Positions 35,130-44,287 of a stretch of 64,000 nucleotides of DNA are shown here, piece after piece. Source of the DNA: Bin5 sp965242905. GTDB taxonomy: Bacteria > Chloroflexota > Anaerolineae > Caldilineales > Caldilineaceae. Positions within the stretch are counted from its first letter, which is position 1; every line of letters begins with the position of its first letter. A program made the position numbers and the translations under genes. The notes beneath the pieces are model-generated. The model did not search any database. It had not been told where the DNA came from and was given only the letters and a program-made list of their open reading frames with translations. The stretch covers positions 1,860,001-1,924,000 of the forward strand of contig CBDETM010000002.1 of NCBI GenBank assembly GCA_965242905.1. Direction: 5' to 3'.

Positions 35130-35783
35130 TTGGATATCAACTGGTACGGCTTCTCCTGCTTTCGTCTACGAGAGCGCGGCGTCACTGCAATCTGTGATCC
35201 CTTAAACCGGAAGGCGACGGGCATTCAGCTGCCCAGGATTCGAGCCGACATTGTGACTATCAGCAGCAGTTCGTCGGCCCTTGCTAAAGGCACAGACGGC
35301 GTCAGCGGCGAGCCGAAGATCCTGCGAGGTCCCGGTGACTACGAAGTCAAACAGGTACTCGTGACCGGCCTGCCGACCTCTCAGAACGGCACACGCAACG
35401 TTGCTTTTTTCCTGGATTTCGCCGGCCTCACGGTCGGCCATCTGGGAGAGTTGGGGCAGGTTCCGGCCAGCGCCGGCGGGGAGGAGTTGGGTGATATCGA
35501 CGTACTGCTGGCGCCGGTGAGCGGACCGCACATACCGGACGTTTCCCGCATCGCCGAAGTGATCAGTCAACTGGACCCGCGCATCGTTGTGCCGATGCAA
35601 TACAGCGACGAAGGTATACGCAGCGAGCAATCGGAATCGCTTGAACCTGTCGATCGCTTTCTCAAGGAGTTGGGCATCAGCGACCCGGAAGTAACGGAAA
35701 CCCTCAAGCTGACGAAGAGCGGCCTGCCGGAAGAGACACAGGTGGTGCTTCTGCGCCCGACAGGAGCGGCCCGCCCCGGTTAA
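35130..35783 (+). CDS. MBL-fold-like protein without metal ligands
   Basis: 217 residues with the outline of the UlaG/COG2220-type metallo-beta-lactamase fold: the opening MDINWYGFSCFRLRERG, the strand ADIVTIS, ILRGPGDYEV, FFLDFAGLTVGHLGELGQVP, DIDVLLAPVSG and DPRIVVPMQY. The usual zinc ligands are missing: GHS is GFS, the HxHxDH site reads TISSSSSA, and the later His positions are changed. The fold is therefore probably kept without hydrolase activity. The start is TTG with AGGA eight bases upstream. A single gene, convergent with the transglutaminase gene. Confidence 0.8.
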   Translation: MDINWYGFSCFRLRERGVTAICDPLNRKATGIQLPRIRADIVTISSSSSALAKGTDGVSGEPKILRGPGDYEVKQVLVTGLPTSQNGTRNVAFFLDFAGLTVGHLGELGQVPASAGGEELGDIDVLLAPVSGPHIPDVSRIAEVISQLDPRIVVPMQYSDEGIRSEQSESLEPVDRFLKELGISDPEVTETLKLTKSGLPEETQVVLLRPTGAARPG

Positions 35784-35833
35784 TCGCAGTTAGTGGTTGC
35801 CTGCAACTGTGCGTGACGCTATCGACAATCCCT

Positions 35834-38410
35834 CTAATTGCCCCCGGCAGAGGTGCGCCAGCTGAACCTCTGCTGCAACCAGACCTTCAACAGGACAGGA
35901 CGAAGTCGACGCCAGTTGTTCTTCAGCTCGTAGCGGACTTCGTCCTCGAAATGCTCCGAGCGCGGCGCGTAGCGGAACTGAACGTAGATTTCAATGATGC
36001 GCCGGATGAACGGGATGCCCTGGGGAAGACCTTCTGCCAGCAGCGCCTCTCGTTCATAGGGTGTCATCGCCTGCTCGACGGGCGCCTGTCGAGCTACTTC
36101 GCCTGAGACCAGTCGCAAGGATGGGCCGTCCTGCGAGTTCGGTGGATCCTGCGTCTGCCGCGAGCGCAGGGGCATTTTCAGCCGCGCAGTCCAATTCAGC
36201 AACCGTTCGTAGTAGATCTGCGGCTCCTGCATGAAGGCCTTGGGACCCTGATACATGCGCCGCCGTAGAAGCCAAACACCTGCGATCAGTGTCAGAACGA
36301 CGAGGATGAAGCTGGTTGTGACGACGGGTGTTCGAGTTGGGAGTCCGCCGATGCCGGTGACGGGCCCGGCAATGTCCTGGGGGAACTCCTCTTCAAAATC
36401 AAACGCGTCGTCAAACAGAAAGTCCTCGTCCTCGGGCATGATCTCATCCATACCCGGGATCAGGCCGCTGTCCTGGAGTTCTACGCCGGAGGGGCGATCA
36501 AGAATACTCTCGCCGGCGGTGGGCTCGAACTCGATCCAGCCATATTGTGGAAAGTAGACTTCGACCCAGGTATGCGCGTCCCGTTCCGTAACCAGATAGG
36601 TGCCGATCTCAGGGTCGTAAGTTCCCTCGGCGTAGCCGCTGGCCGCGCGTGCGGGAATCCCCTGGCTGCGCAGCATGGCCGCCATGGCCGAAGCGTAGTA
36701 ATCGCAGTAGCCGCTCTGGATGTCGAAGAGGAAATACTCAAGCGGGTCCTGATCTGGGGCTGGAGCCTTGATCCCTTCGTCGTAGGCAAAGGTACGCAGG
36801 AATCGCTCCAGGGCTTTGACTTTGTCGTAGGTTGTGGACTCGCCGGCCATAACCTGCTCAGCCAACTCTGCTACCCGCGGTGAGAAAGTGATGGGAAGTT
36901 GAAGGTAGCGGGTAAGATCTTGTGTCGGATATTCGACAAGTCCGGCTTCACGCAGCTCGCGTATTGTGACATTAGTCTGGCTGCTGATGACCCGGTAACT
37001 TTCGCCCGCCTCCAGCGTTATCCTGGAGCGCGCCCACGTAAGTTCGCTGTCCCTTCGACCGCGTGAGGCCGAATCGGCCGGGTCAACGTAGTCAAGCGGC
37101 TGCTGAAGCGCGGCCAGCGGAATGCTTGCCTGCACAACGTCCGGCATGGCCAGGAGGATGTTTCCGGTGGGAGTTCGAATCGTGACGGTTTGAGTGACCG
37201 GCGAGCGGGCAGTCCACTCCCTCGCCGGGATGGGCTGATTCGACCGGTATGTATTCTCGCCCTCGGCGGTGTTGATCCACTGCCGGCCGGTGAAGCGGTC
37301 GAAAGCGACGGCGCGCCAGTAGCGCCCGGTTGGCGCCTCCACCTCCATGATCAGGCGGTCGCTTACGGTGCGTTCACCGCCCAAGGTCAAGGTACGGCCG
37401 AATCCTGTCTGGACTGGCCGGGTCTGTCGATTCAAACCCTGGTAGAGGCGGTTCCACTCCTGCATTGCCGCCTCCCAGCGCATGTTGACGGGCTGCAGCA
37501 GGTCGTGGAAGGGGAGACTACGCCCCATATTGGGCGCGATAAACGCGAGGGCGATCACGGCCATGGTGTACATGAAGCCGGAGCGCATGAAATCGAAGTT
37601 GATGTCTTCGCTGAAATAGATACTCTGGGAACGCCAGCGCTGGCGGTGGTCGACAAGAGTGGTCCAGGCCAGGAGCAGCAGTGCGACAATGCAGTAGGCA
37701 ACGAGGAACCCCATGACCGACACGGGCGCGTAGTGGGTATTGACCAGGAGCGCGATGCCGGCCATAAGGACGCCCCGCCAGACGTGGCCGTGCCGAAAGA
37801 CAGACCAGACACCCAGGTAGGTGAGCCACCAGACGAGAAAGCCGATTTCAAAGATGAAGACGACGTTGTCGTTGCTGGCCTGCCGGTTAATGGCGGCTTC
37901 GATCCATTCCAGCCAGCGCTCAAGAAGGAAATAGGCGCGGGCTTGCAGGACGGGGATGCCCCTCTCTATGAAGGCCTGGACACGCTGTTCGTCCTCCACG
38001 AGAAAGGTCATCAGGAAGAACACCCACGCCAAACCGGTGGCAAAGCTGTGGGAAAGCATGAAGAAACTGTCAAAGCGGCTGAAGGAGATCAGGGCGCCCA
38101 TGGTCAGCGCGCCCAGAACGACAGCAACCAGCATGCTCATGCTCATGGCGCTGGTCCAGCCGGCATTACTGAGCGAGAGCGCCAGGATGACATAGATGAA
38201 TCCGAGCAGCAGCAGTGTGACCAACCGTCCCTCACGGAAATAGGCTAAGGGGGATTGGGACTGATCGTCAGATCCCACATGGGCGTCCACCAGAGAAGCG
38301 GCTGTCTCCTCCGAGGCGGCGGGGACGAACTCTGATGCACCGGTGTCGGCGGCCGTACCGGCGGTTTCTGATTCGGTTGCGCGAAGTGGGTCCCTACGTT
38401 GGTCTCGCAT
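35834..38410 (-). CDS. Membrane-bound transglutaminase-like protein (TgpA type)
   Basis: 858 residues. A polar N-terminal tail of about 60 residues is followed by several membrane helices (about 65-310), an extracytoplasmic region, and a transglutaminase core around residues 540-640. The catalytic Cys is in IQSGYCDYYASAMAAMLRSQ, the His in ERDAHTWVEVYFPQYGW, and the acid in WIEFEPT, where Glu replaces the usual Asp. A further membrane helix (TTSFILVVLTLIAGVWLL) and a cytoplasmic DUF4129-like tail follow. Bacterial TgpA-type proteins are often linked to MoxR/DUF58 genes; here the neighbour is a large surface protein instead. The function is probably in envelope protein processing or crosslinking. 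Confidence 0.88.
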   Translation of the reverse strand: MRDQRRDPLRATESETAGTAADTGASEFVPAASEETAASLVDAHVGSDDQSQSPLAYFREGRLVTLLLLGFIYVILALSLSNAGWTSAMSMSMLVAVVLGALTMGALISFSRFDSFFMLSHSFATGLAWVFFLMTFLVEDEQRVQAFIERGIPVLQARAYFLLERWLEWIEAAINRQASNDNVVFIFEIGFLVWWLTYLGVWSVFRHGHVWRGVLMAGIALLVNTHYAPVSVMGFLVAYCIVALLLLAWTTLVDHRQRWRSQSIYFSEDINFDFMRSGFMYTMAVIALAFIAPNMGRSLPFHDLLQPVNMRWEAAMQEWNRLYQGLNRQTRPVQTGFGRTLTLGGERTVSDRLIMEVEAPTGRYWRAVAFDRFTGRQWINTAEGENTYRSNQPIPAREWTARSPVTQTVTIRTPTGNILLAMPDVVQASIPLAALQQPLDYVDPADSASRGRRDSELTWARSRITLEAGESYRVISSQTNVTIRELREAGLVEYPTQDLTRYLQLPITFSPRVAELAEQVMAGESTTYDKVKALERFLRTFAYDEGIKAPAPDQDPLEYFLFDIQSGYCDYYASAMAAMLRSQGIPARAASGYAEGTYDPEIGTYLVTERDAHTWVEVYFPQYGWIEFEPTAGESILDRPSGVELQDSGLIPGMDEIMPEDEDFLFDDAFDFEEEFPQDIAGPVTGIGGLPTRTPVVTTSFILVVLTLIAGVWLLRRRMYQGPKAFMQEPQIYYERLLNWTARLKMPLRSRQTQDPPNSQDGPSLRLVSGEVARQAPVEQAMTPYEREALLAEGLPQGIPFIRRIIEIYVQFRYAPRSEHFEDEVRYELKNNWRRLRPVLLKVWLQQRFSWRTSAGGN

Positions 38411-38521
38411 AGTCAGAATTTGAGGTTGCCAGGCAGACGACGGACAGCCAAACTCTTGCGACAGAGCGGCGGCGCATCGGAACCTGTCAGGCCGGCAAGA
38501 GGATCAATCACGGTTCGGACA

Positions 38522-40651
38522 TTAAAGCAGCAGCCACAGCAGACCTGCAAACAGAGAACTGAGGACGACGGCCAGGGCGATGGCAAGCCACAGCCGCACT
38601 ACGCTAATGCTCTCAAAATGGTTCGTGAGCCGCTGCGGCGGATCTGTCAGGCTCAACAGCCAGACCCGCTGCGGGGAGGCGTCGTCGGGCCGTTCGCCTA
38701 TTTCGACCTGCACAGTGCTGTCCGAGACCAACCGACGCCAGCGGCCCGCTTCCAGCCGGTGCTGCGCCGCTCGCAAAGCCTGACGGATCTCCTCAGCGGC
38801 GGCTTCGGCGCGACTCGACGCGGTTGTTGCCGCAGTTGTGTCCTCAGCTGCGGCAGCCTCTCTTTCCAGTGAGGCTGCCATACTGTGCCACAGGTCTCCG
38901 ACTGGCCGGAAGTCCACATCGATCGCCTGTGTGGTCCGCTGCCACAGCAGTTGGGTTTCCTGCCGTGTATCCTGCTCGGTCGTCGTAAGGATGTTGCGCA
39001 ACAGCGCCCAGTCAGTCAGTTGGGGCGTGTTCTGGGCCAGAAGCCGACGTTTACCGGCGTCGAGATGGTCCAGCTGAATGAGAAACGCGCCTGCTTCCTC
39101 TGTCAGTGCCGCATTTGCGGCCCCGGAATTTGACCAAGAGTTCAACAGGTTGTTCAAGGCACTCTCGCCGTCGACCCGCCTCTGAAAGATGGGGCGCGCC
39201 AGGGCACTGATGGACATGTCATTCTGGGATACTGTAACCGTAATCTGCCAATTAGCAAAAAGCGTTTGATACTCTGGCGGGGGCAGGGCCTCTCCGGTCA
39301 GTACCTCTTGACCGACCAGCGACACAGCAGCCTCTTCATTGCCATCCTGCAACTGTTGCAAAACTTCGTGCAAGAGCAGCGCCCGTCGTTCGTCTTCCAG
39401 GGTGGCCGGATCGACGACTTCAGCGGGCAGGCGAGCCAACCTTTCGATTAACAGCAGGGCCTGGGGCCAGTTTTCCTGCAAGCGGACGACACGCAACTGA
39501 TGCTGCAGGCCTTGGGCCACCCAGCTTTGCAGCTCCAGTCGGGTGGGCCCTTGCGGCGTCGCCGGGAGAGCTTTCTCCGCCTCTGCCACCATGAGCGCGA
39601 CGTAGACGCTATCGACGGAGCCATTGTCGGCAATTGCACGCCTGCGATAGAGCGCTGCCAGCCGGTAACGCACCGCGGCGAGAACAGTATCCGGCCGGAT
39701 GCGTTCCTCGCCCAGCTGGAGCGCTTGCGTGTAGGCGGCCAGGGCCTGTTCATAGAAGCGGTCGCGCGACGCGGTGCGGAGAGCGGGGGCCTGGTGCAGT
39801 TGCGCGTACAGGTCGCCCAGCCGTTGCATTGATTCCAGATCGTTTTGGGCGCGTGTTGCGTCCTGGGCGGCACGAATCTCCCGTATCCACTGTGGATGAA
39901 GCGCCTGGAAGTGGACGTCTGTGGTGGGAGGCCGCTCCTCACGCAGCCATTCCAACTGGCTGGCGCGCATTTTCCAGCCGCGCGGGGATATCTGCAGCCA
40001 ACTGTCCGAGGGGGCCAGCCACTGGTCCAAGTTGGCAAAATCGATCGTTACGCGCCAACCGCTGATATCGCTGGACCAGGTGAGCAGCTCAGATATTGGG
40101 TAGTGGAAGTCGAAGGTTTGCGTAGCGGCGAGGGGAAGATCGTAGCGCAGGGTGAGACGCCGCCTGGCATCAGCGTCGAACTCTGCCTGAACGCTCTGCC
40201 CAACATTCTGACCGGCGGATTGGAGGGCGAGCGGCTGTCCATCAAGGGCCACAGTGATGTTGCGGGGCAAGGGACGCCCGGCGGCAGCGGCGTCTGCAGG
40301 TTGCGCGACGAGCAGAGTGGCTGTAATCGCCTCGTCTTCCTCATTATGCAGGCGGTAGGAGGCTTCGATTTGCAGAGTCAGCGAACGGCCGTCAACTGTT
40401 GCGACACGAACGTCCAGCGTATGGGAAAGCAGAACTGGGGATGTCTCAAGGGCAGGTTGCAGGAGGAGGTGCGATGCAACGGCATATTCCGATTGGCGTC
40501 TTCGTTCAGGGATACGGTTCTCAGCCGAAGGCGCGGCAAACAGGAGATCGCGGCCGCCGGACAGGAAGACTCCACAACAGAAGATACAGAGGAAAAACCG
40601 ACAAAGAAAAGTTGCGATCTTAGGACACTCTTGATATGATGTAATGCGCAT
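38522..40651 (-). CDS. Large secreted, C-terminally anchored protein with helical repeats
   Basis: I do not recognise the family. The protein has about 709 residues from the ATG at 40651. It has an N-terminal signal-like hydrophobic segment (FLCRFFLCIFCCGVFLSGG), then a beta-rich domain (residues about 70-240: LLSHTLDVRVATVDGRSLTL, LTLRYDLPLAATQTFDFHYP, TIDFANLDQWL). A long helical middle reminiscent of TPR repeats follows (QRLGDLYAQLH, QALAAYTQALQLGEERI), and a single C-terminal membrane helix (VVRLWLAIALAVVLSSLFAG) ends the chain. It should face outwards with almost no cytoplasmic tail. An in-frame start at 40762 exists, but the divergent gene begins at 40731. The transglutaminase follows 111 bases later, probably co-transcribed. 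Confidence 0.75.
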   Translation of the reverse strand: MRITSYQECPKIATFLCRFFLCIFCCGVFLSGGRDLLFAAPSAENRIPERRRQSEYAVASHLLLQPALETSPVLLSHTLDVRVATVDGRSLTLQIEASYRLHNEEDEAITATLLVAQPADAAAAGRPLPRNITVALDGQPLALQSAGQNVGQSVQAEFDADARRRLTLRYDLPLAATQTFDFHYPISELLTWSSDISGWRVTIDFANLDQWLAPSDSWLQISPRGWKMRASQLEWLREERPPTTDVHFQALHPQWIREIRAAQDATRAQNDLESMQRLGDLYAQLHQAPALRTASRDRFYEQALAAYTQALQLGEERIRPDTVLAAVRYRLAALYRRRAIADNGSVDSVYVALMVAEAEKALPATPQGPTRLELQSWVAQGLQHQLRVVRLQENWPQALLLIERLARLPAEVVDPATLEDERRALLLHEVLQQLQDGNEEAAVSLVGQEVLTGEALPPPEYQTLFANWQITVTVSQNDMSISALARPIFQRRVDGESALNNLLNSWSNSGAANAALTEEAGAFLIQLDHLDAGKRRLLAQNTPQLTDWALLRNILTTTEQDTRQETQLLWQRTTQAIDVDFRPVGDLWHSMAASLEREAAAAEDTTAATTASSRAEAAAEEIRQALRAAQHRLEAGRWRRLVSDSTVQVEIGERPDDASPQRVWLLSLTDPPQRLTNHFESISVVRLWLAIALAVVLSSLFAGLLWLLL

Positions 40652-40730
40652 AAAAAGATGCACCCCTTTGTCGACTGGGGTGACTACACGTAGAGGATTC
40701 GCACTTCTGTTGGGCACAGCCAGAGTGCAT

Positions 40731-41033
40731 ATGGTACGTTTGTTGATGCAGTGGGACATCAAAATGGGACATGAACAACCCTATTTTGAGTTTGTCATGC
40801 GCGAATATGCACCGGGACTGATGCGGTTGGGAATCAACCCCGCAGAAGTTTGGTATACCATCTATGGAAACGGCCCGCAAATGCTAACGATTGGCGAAGT
40901 TTCCGATTTGGAACGGCTCCAGGCGGTTCTGCAGAGTGAAACCTGGCAAAACTTGCACAGAAGACTCTTGAGGCACGTAACAAACTACAATCAGAGAGTT
41001 GTAGAGGACAATAGCCGCACCTTTCAGCTGTAG
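40731..41033 (+). CDS. Small protein, possible dimeric alpha/beta-barrel (NIPSNAP/monooxygenase-like)
   Basis: About 100 residues from the ATG at 40731 (MVRLLMQWDIKMGHEQPYF). The pattern of strand, helix with EYAPGLMRLG, strand with EVWYTIYGNGPQMLTIGEV, helix DLERLQAVLQSETWQNLHRR and a final strand resembles dimeric alpha/beta-barrel proteins of about 100 residues. This is by pattern only. An in-frame start at 40644 would overlap the start of the divergent gene. It is followed 67 bases later by the HTH gene. Base composition of 40.6-41.6 kb looks lower in GC than the surroundings. Confidence 0.6.
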   Translation: MVRLLMQWDIKMGHEQPYFEFVMREYAPGLMRLGINPAEVWYTIYGNGPQMLTIGEVSDLERLQAVLQSETWQNLHRRLLRHVTNYNQRVVEDNSRTFQL

Positions 41034-41100
41034 GGAAGGGGTTTGTTCGCCGCCCCCATCCAGACGGGCAGTTGCCGGCGGACAATAATGGAGAGAATTC

Positions 41101-41619
41101 ATGGCACTTTACGTTCGGAAATTGGAGGAGGAAGAGTGGGAAGAATTGGAACGTACAATCCAGAATATGGAGAATGACGTTTCGATTCAGCGCCTTATGA
41201 TCATCCTCCTGTCTGCTCAGGGCCAAAAGGTCCAGGAAATCAGCCGCGAAGTCGATCTGCATCCGATCAATGTGCGGAAGTGGATCCATCGCTACAATAA
41301 ACATGGCCTTGATGGTTTGCGCAGCGGAAAATCGCCCGGCCGTCCTCCCGTATTTACGGAGGCGCAGCGGAAGGCGATCGTTGACATCGCCTCTGCCGAT
41401 CCCACTTCACTGAATTTGCCGTTCAGTCAGTGGTCGTTGCAGCGGTTGCGCAAATACCTTATCGACGATGGAGTCGTAGACCAGATCTCCGTGGAAACTA
41501 TCCGTCAGATATTGCGAGCACATGGCATTCAGCCCCGTTTAATGGGCAGCCAGAACCAGGGCGAGCGCGAAGGGACGCGCGAGGAAACCCAACGCAATTC
41601 AGGAAACTCTGATCAGTAG
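41101..41619 (+). CDS. Helix-turn-helix protein resembling the N-terminal part of IS630 transposases
   Basis: 172 residues. The N-terminal helix-turn-helix SIQRLMIILLSAQGQKVQEI / DLHPINVRKWIHRYNKHGLD, then GLRSGKSPGRPPVFTEAQRK and a winged-helix-like second part (WSLQRLRKYLIDDGVVDQIS, ETIRQILRAHGIQP), match the DNA-binding half of IS630/Tc1-type transposases. The DDE catalytic half is absent; the protein ends in a polar tail (SQNQGEREGTREETQRNSGN), and no remnant of a DDE domain follows in the 51 bases to the next gene. GGAGAG lies six bases before the ATG. It may be a domesticated regulator or an orphan orfA. Confidence 0.75.
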   Translation: MALYVRKLEEEEWEELERTIQNMENDVSIQRLMIILLSAQGQKVQEISREVDLHPINVRKWIHRYNKHGLDGLRSGKSPGRPPVFTEAQRKAIVDIASADPTSLNLPFSQWSLQRLRKYLIDDGVVDQISVETIRQILRAHGIQPRLMGSQNQGEREGTREETQRNSGNSDQ

Positions 41620-41670
41620 TCCTCGGTGTCACGATCAGCGGTTCGAGAAACGCCTGTAAATGACGGTGTC

Positions 41671-42945
41671 TTACGAGCCATGCTTCAGAATGAAGCGGGT
41701 ATCGACCAATAGAGTCGCGCCGTGCGCGATTGATGCCCAGTCATAGACACTGTGCGCGGTAGCGATCACCACACAGTCGGCTTTCTGAACCTCCCCTTCA
41801 AGATCGGCTACCGCGGTAAGAGGAACTCCCATTTCCGCCAAAGACAGGATATACGGGTCGTGATATCTGGCCTGCGCGCCCTTTTGCAGGAGGCGTTGCA
41901 GGATATCGACGACCGGTGACTCGCGCGCATCGGCTACGTCGGGCTTGTAGGCCGCGCCCAGCACGAGGACGCGGCTGCCTCTGAGGGCTTGGCCGGCGTC
42001 GTTGAGGGCATCCTGCACCTTCTGCACCCAAAAGCGCGGCATTTCGGCGTTTATCCGGCCAGCCAACTCGATAAAGCGGGCCTCGGCGTCGATCGACTTC
42101 ATTTTCCAGGCGAGAAAATAGGGGTCGACGGGAATGCAAGGGCCGCCAACCCCCGGCCCCGGGGTGAACCGAGTAAATCCGAAGGGTTTGGTCGCGGCGG
42201 CATCCAGCACCTCCCAACAGTCCAACCCCAGTTTGTCACACATCAGCAGCAGCTCATTGACCAAAGAGATGTTGACAAAGCGATAGGTGTTTTCGAACAG
42301 TTTGGCCATTTCAGCGGCAGACGGAGAAGAGACGGGCACCAGCGTGTCGAAGACCGGTCCGTAGTAGGCCTGGACAGCGGCGAGGCAGTTTTTGGTCACG
42401 CCGGCGATGATTTTGGGCGTGGACTGGATGGTCCAGTCGGTGCGACCGGGGTCAACGCGCTCGGGTGAAAAGGCGACATGGTAGTCGTCGCCCACGCGCC
42501 ATCCACGCGGTTGGGCGGCGGCTTCGAGGCGGGGCAGCAGCAGGTCGGTTGTCGTGCCGGGATAGGAGGTGGACTCAAGGACGACGAGCAGGCCCGGATG
42601 CAGGAAACTGGCGATCTCGTGGCCGCTGGCGAGAATGGCGGAAACGTCCGGCTGCCCTTGACGGTCGAGCGGCGTGGGCAGACAGATTGAGACCGCATCA
42701 CACTGGCTCAGGACGGCGTAGTCGCTTGTCGCGCGCAGACGGGTCGCCTGGGGGAGTAAGTCGGTGTCGGCAACGTCGGCGATGTAAGAGCGTCCCTGAT
42801 TGACGGCCTCAATTTTGGCGGGGTCCAGATCGATGCCGACGACTTCGTAGCCGGATGCGGCCAGGGCGACGGCCAGAGGCAGGCCCACGTAGCCGAGCCC
42901 GACGACGGCGACGCGCGCGGTGCGATTGTGAAAGCGCTCGAACAC
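41671..42945 (-). CDS. Nucleotide-sugar dehydrogenase (UDP-ManNAc/UDP-GlcNAc dehydrogenase type)
   Basis: 424-residue NAD-dependent enzyme that oxidises a UDP-sugar twice to a UDP-uronic acid for surface polysaccharide. Motifs: VAVVGLGYVGLPLAVALA (NAD binding), ICLPTPLDRQGQPD, STSYPGTT, FSPERVDPG, and the catalytic Cys in PGPGVGGPCIPVDPYFLAWK. The last domain contains VLVLGAAYKPDVADARESPV. The GPCIPVDPYFLAWK wording is of the WecC/WbpA/TviB branch (HexNAc substrates), not UDP-glucose dehydrogenase. GTG start with AGGAG ten bases upstream, 51 bases after the thyX stop. Confidence 0.93.
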   Translation of the reverse strand: MFERFHNRTARVAVVGLGYVGLPLAVALAASGYEVVGIDLDPAKIEAVNQGRSYIADVADTDLLPQATRLRATSDYAVLSQCDAVSICLPTPLDRQGQPDVSAILASGHEIASFLHPGLLVVLESTSYPGTTTDLLLPRLEAAAQPRGWRVGDDYHVAFSPERVDPGRTDWTIQSTPKIIAGVTKNCLAAVQAYYGPVFDTLVPVSSPSAAEMAKLFENTYRFVNISLVNELLLMCDKLGLDCWEVLDAAATKPFGFTRFTPGPGVGGPCIPVDPYFLAWKMKSIDAEARFIELAGRINAEMPRFWVQKVQDALNDAGQALRGSRVLVLGAAYKPDVADARESPVVDILQRLLQKGAQARYHDPYILSLAEMGVPLTAVADLEGEVQKADCVVIATAHSVYDWASIAHGATLLVDTRFILKHGS

Positions 42946-42996
42946 GATCAGCGCGCTCCTTGCGGGCAGGGGGTCATTGCATGGTGCCCGGCGCGG

Positions 42997-44088
42997 CTAC
43001 GTGGACGCGGGGAACTTTTCCCGGTATACGTTCCAGTGTTCCTGGAAGACGTCGGGAGCGACGGTGTAGAGCATCTCCAGTACGAGCTGGCCGAGTCGGC
43101 GAATTTCCCACTGGGCGGCTTTGTCGACGGCGCGCAGCCAGAGGAAGTGGCTCCAGGCGGCGAAGTTCATGCTGGTGACGATGCGGGTCTCGGTTGCATT
43201 GGGCAGGAGAAACCGGGCGTCCTCTTTGCGAATGCCCATTTTCCGCAACTCCAGGTAGAGTTGCTGTATAAATTCCCAGGCTTCATCCAGCTTGGCCTGG
43301 GCCCCCTTGTTGTCCTTGAAGGCCGGTGGAACAACGGCGCTCCATTCCCCTTTGTCTAATCCCACATACCTCTGGCTCTCCTGACTGAAGCTGGCCAGGC
43401 GGTGGCGCACCAGTTGGTGTGTGCAGGCGCGGCTTATCCCTTCGAAAAAGAAGGTGGCCGAACCGTGGTGGAGTTGGGCTTCGGCGTCGTCGAGCCCTGG
43501 CTGGGTAAAGGCCAGCAGCGTCACGCGCAGGGGGCCTTCCTCGCGCGGGCGCAGACAGGACGTGTCCAAATCGAGTGAGGGCATGGACGGGGGCGGCGGG
43601 ATGGCGGCAGGTTCCGGGGCCTGGGCGCCGTTGCTGCTTGGGATTTCGGCAGCAAATTCGGCGTAGACTTTGGGCGCGATCACTTGCAGATAAGGCATCG
43701 CTTGCAGTCCGATCCCGCGACGGAAGAAGTCCAGCCAGACACGTGTGTTGGCGCTGACGAGCCAGCTGCCGTCGGCTTCCTGCGTCACCTCGCAGTGGCG
43801 GTTGAGCATGCGCCAGCGGAGGGGTTCTTCGCTGTTGCGTACGCGCACGGTGGCCACGATGTGCTCGATGATGTCCTCGTGGCCTTCCTTGACGCGGTTG
43901 ACGATGAACCGCGGCGCGGTGCCCATGCGATGCGTGCTGCGATAGCAGACGCGGCCGGCATATTCGATGACATTTTCGGGGTAAGTGCTGGCGCCGTTCC
44001 AGATGGTTGCCAAGTCGCTCATTTCGAGCAGGCCGGCGGGGTCGAGGGCTGGATTGGCTTGGGAGTAGGCTACGAGTTCGATGTTCAT
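42997..44088 (-). CDS. thyX: Flavin-dependent thymidylate synthase, extended form
   Basis: Makes dTMP from dUMP with FAD, NADPH and methylene-tetrahydrofolate. The ThyX signature RHRxxSxxxxSxR is present as RHRLASFSQESQR near residue 227. The chain has 363 residues, against about 220-260 for usual ThyX, and the motif sits about 150 residues later than normal. The first half contains ThyX-like wording (VIEYAGRVCYRS, GHEDIIEHIVATVRVRN, TRVWLDFFRRG) without the RHR motif, and a Pro/Ala-rich linker (APEPAAIPPPPSMPS) joins it to the second half. This suggests an internal duplication with a degenerate first half. No thyA is visible in the window. Confidence 0.92.
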   Translation of the reverse strand: MNIELVAYSQANPALDPAGLLEMSDLATIWNGASTYPENVIEYAGRVCYRSTHRMGTAPRFIVNRVKEGHEDIIEHIVATVRVRNSEEPLRWRMLNRHCEVTQEADGSWLVSANTRVWLDFFRRGIGLQAMPYLQVIAPKVYAEFAAEIPSSNGAQAPEPAAIPPPPSMPSLDLDTSCLRPREEGPLRVTLLAFTQPGLDDAEAQLHHGSATFFFEGISRACTHQLVRHRLASFSQESQRYVGLDKGEWSAVVPPAFKDNKGAQAKLDEAWEFIQQLYLELRKMGIRKEDARFLLPNATETRIVTSMNFAAWSHFLWLRAVDKAAQWEIRRLGQLVLEMLYTVAPDVFQEHWNVYREKFPAST

Positions 44089-44287
44089 GGTGTTGATGGA
44101 TTCTTGTAGGGGATTTTCACATTGTAAGAAATGTTAAACCGGTAGCCGACTCCTTCAAACCCGCATGGATTGACTTAGACAACGACCTGAATACGTATCA
44201 TCCACCCCCAAGAATCGGACAGTCAACGGTAGGCACATCGTAGACTGAATGCCCTGCATGCATAGAACTTCACAGTTCTTTGGTGTC

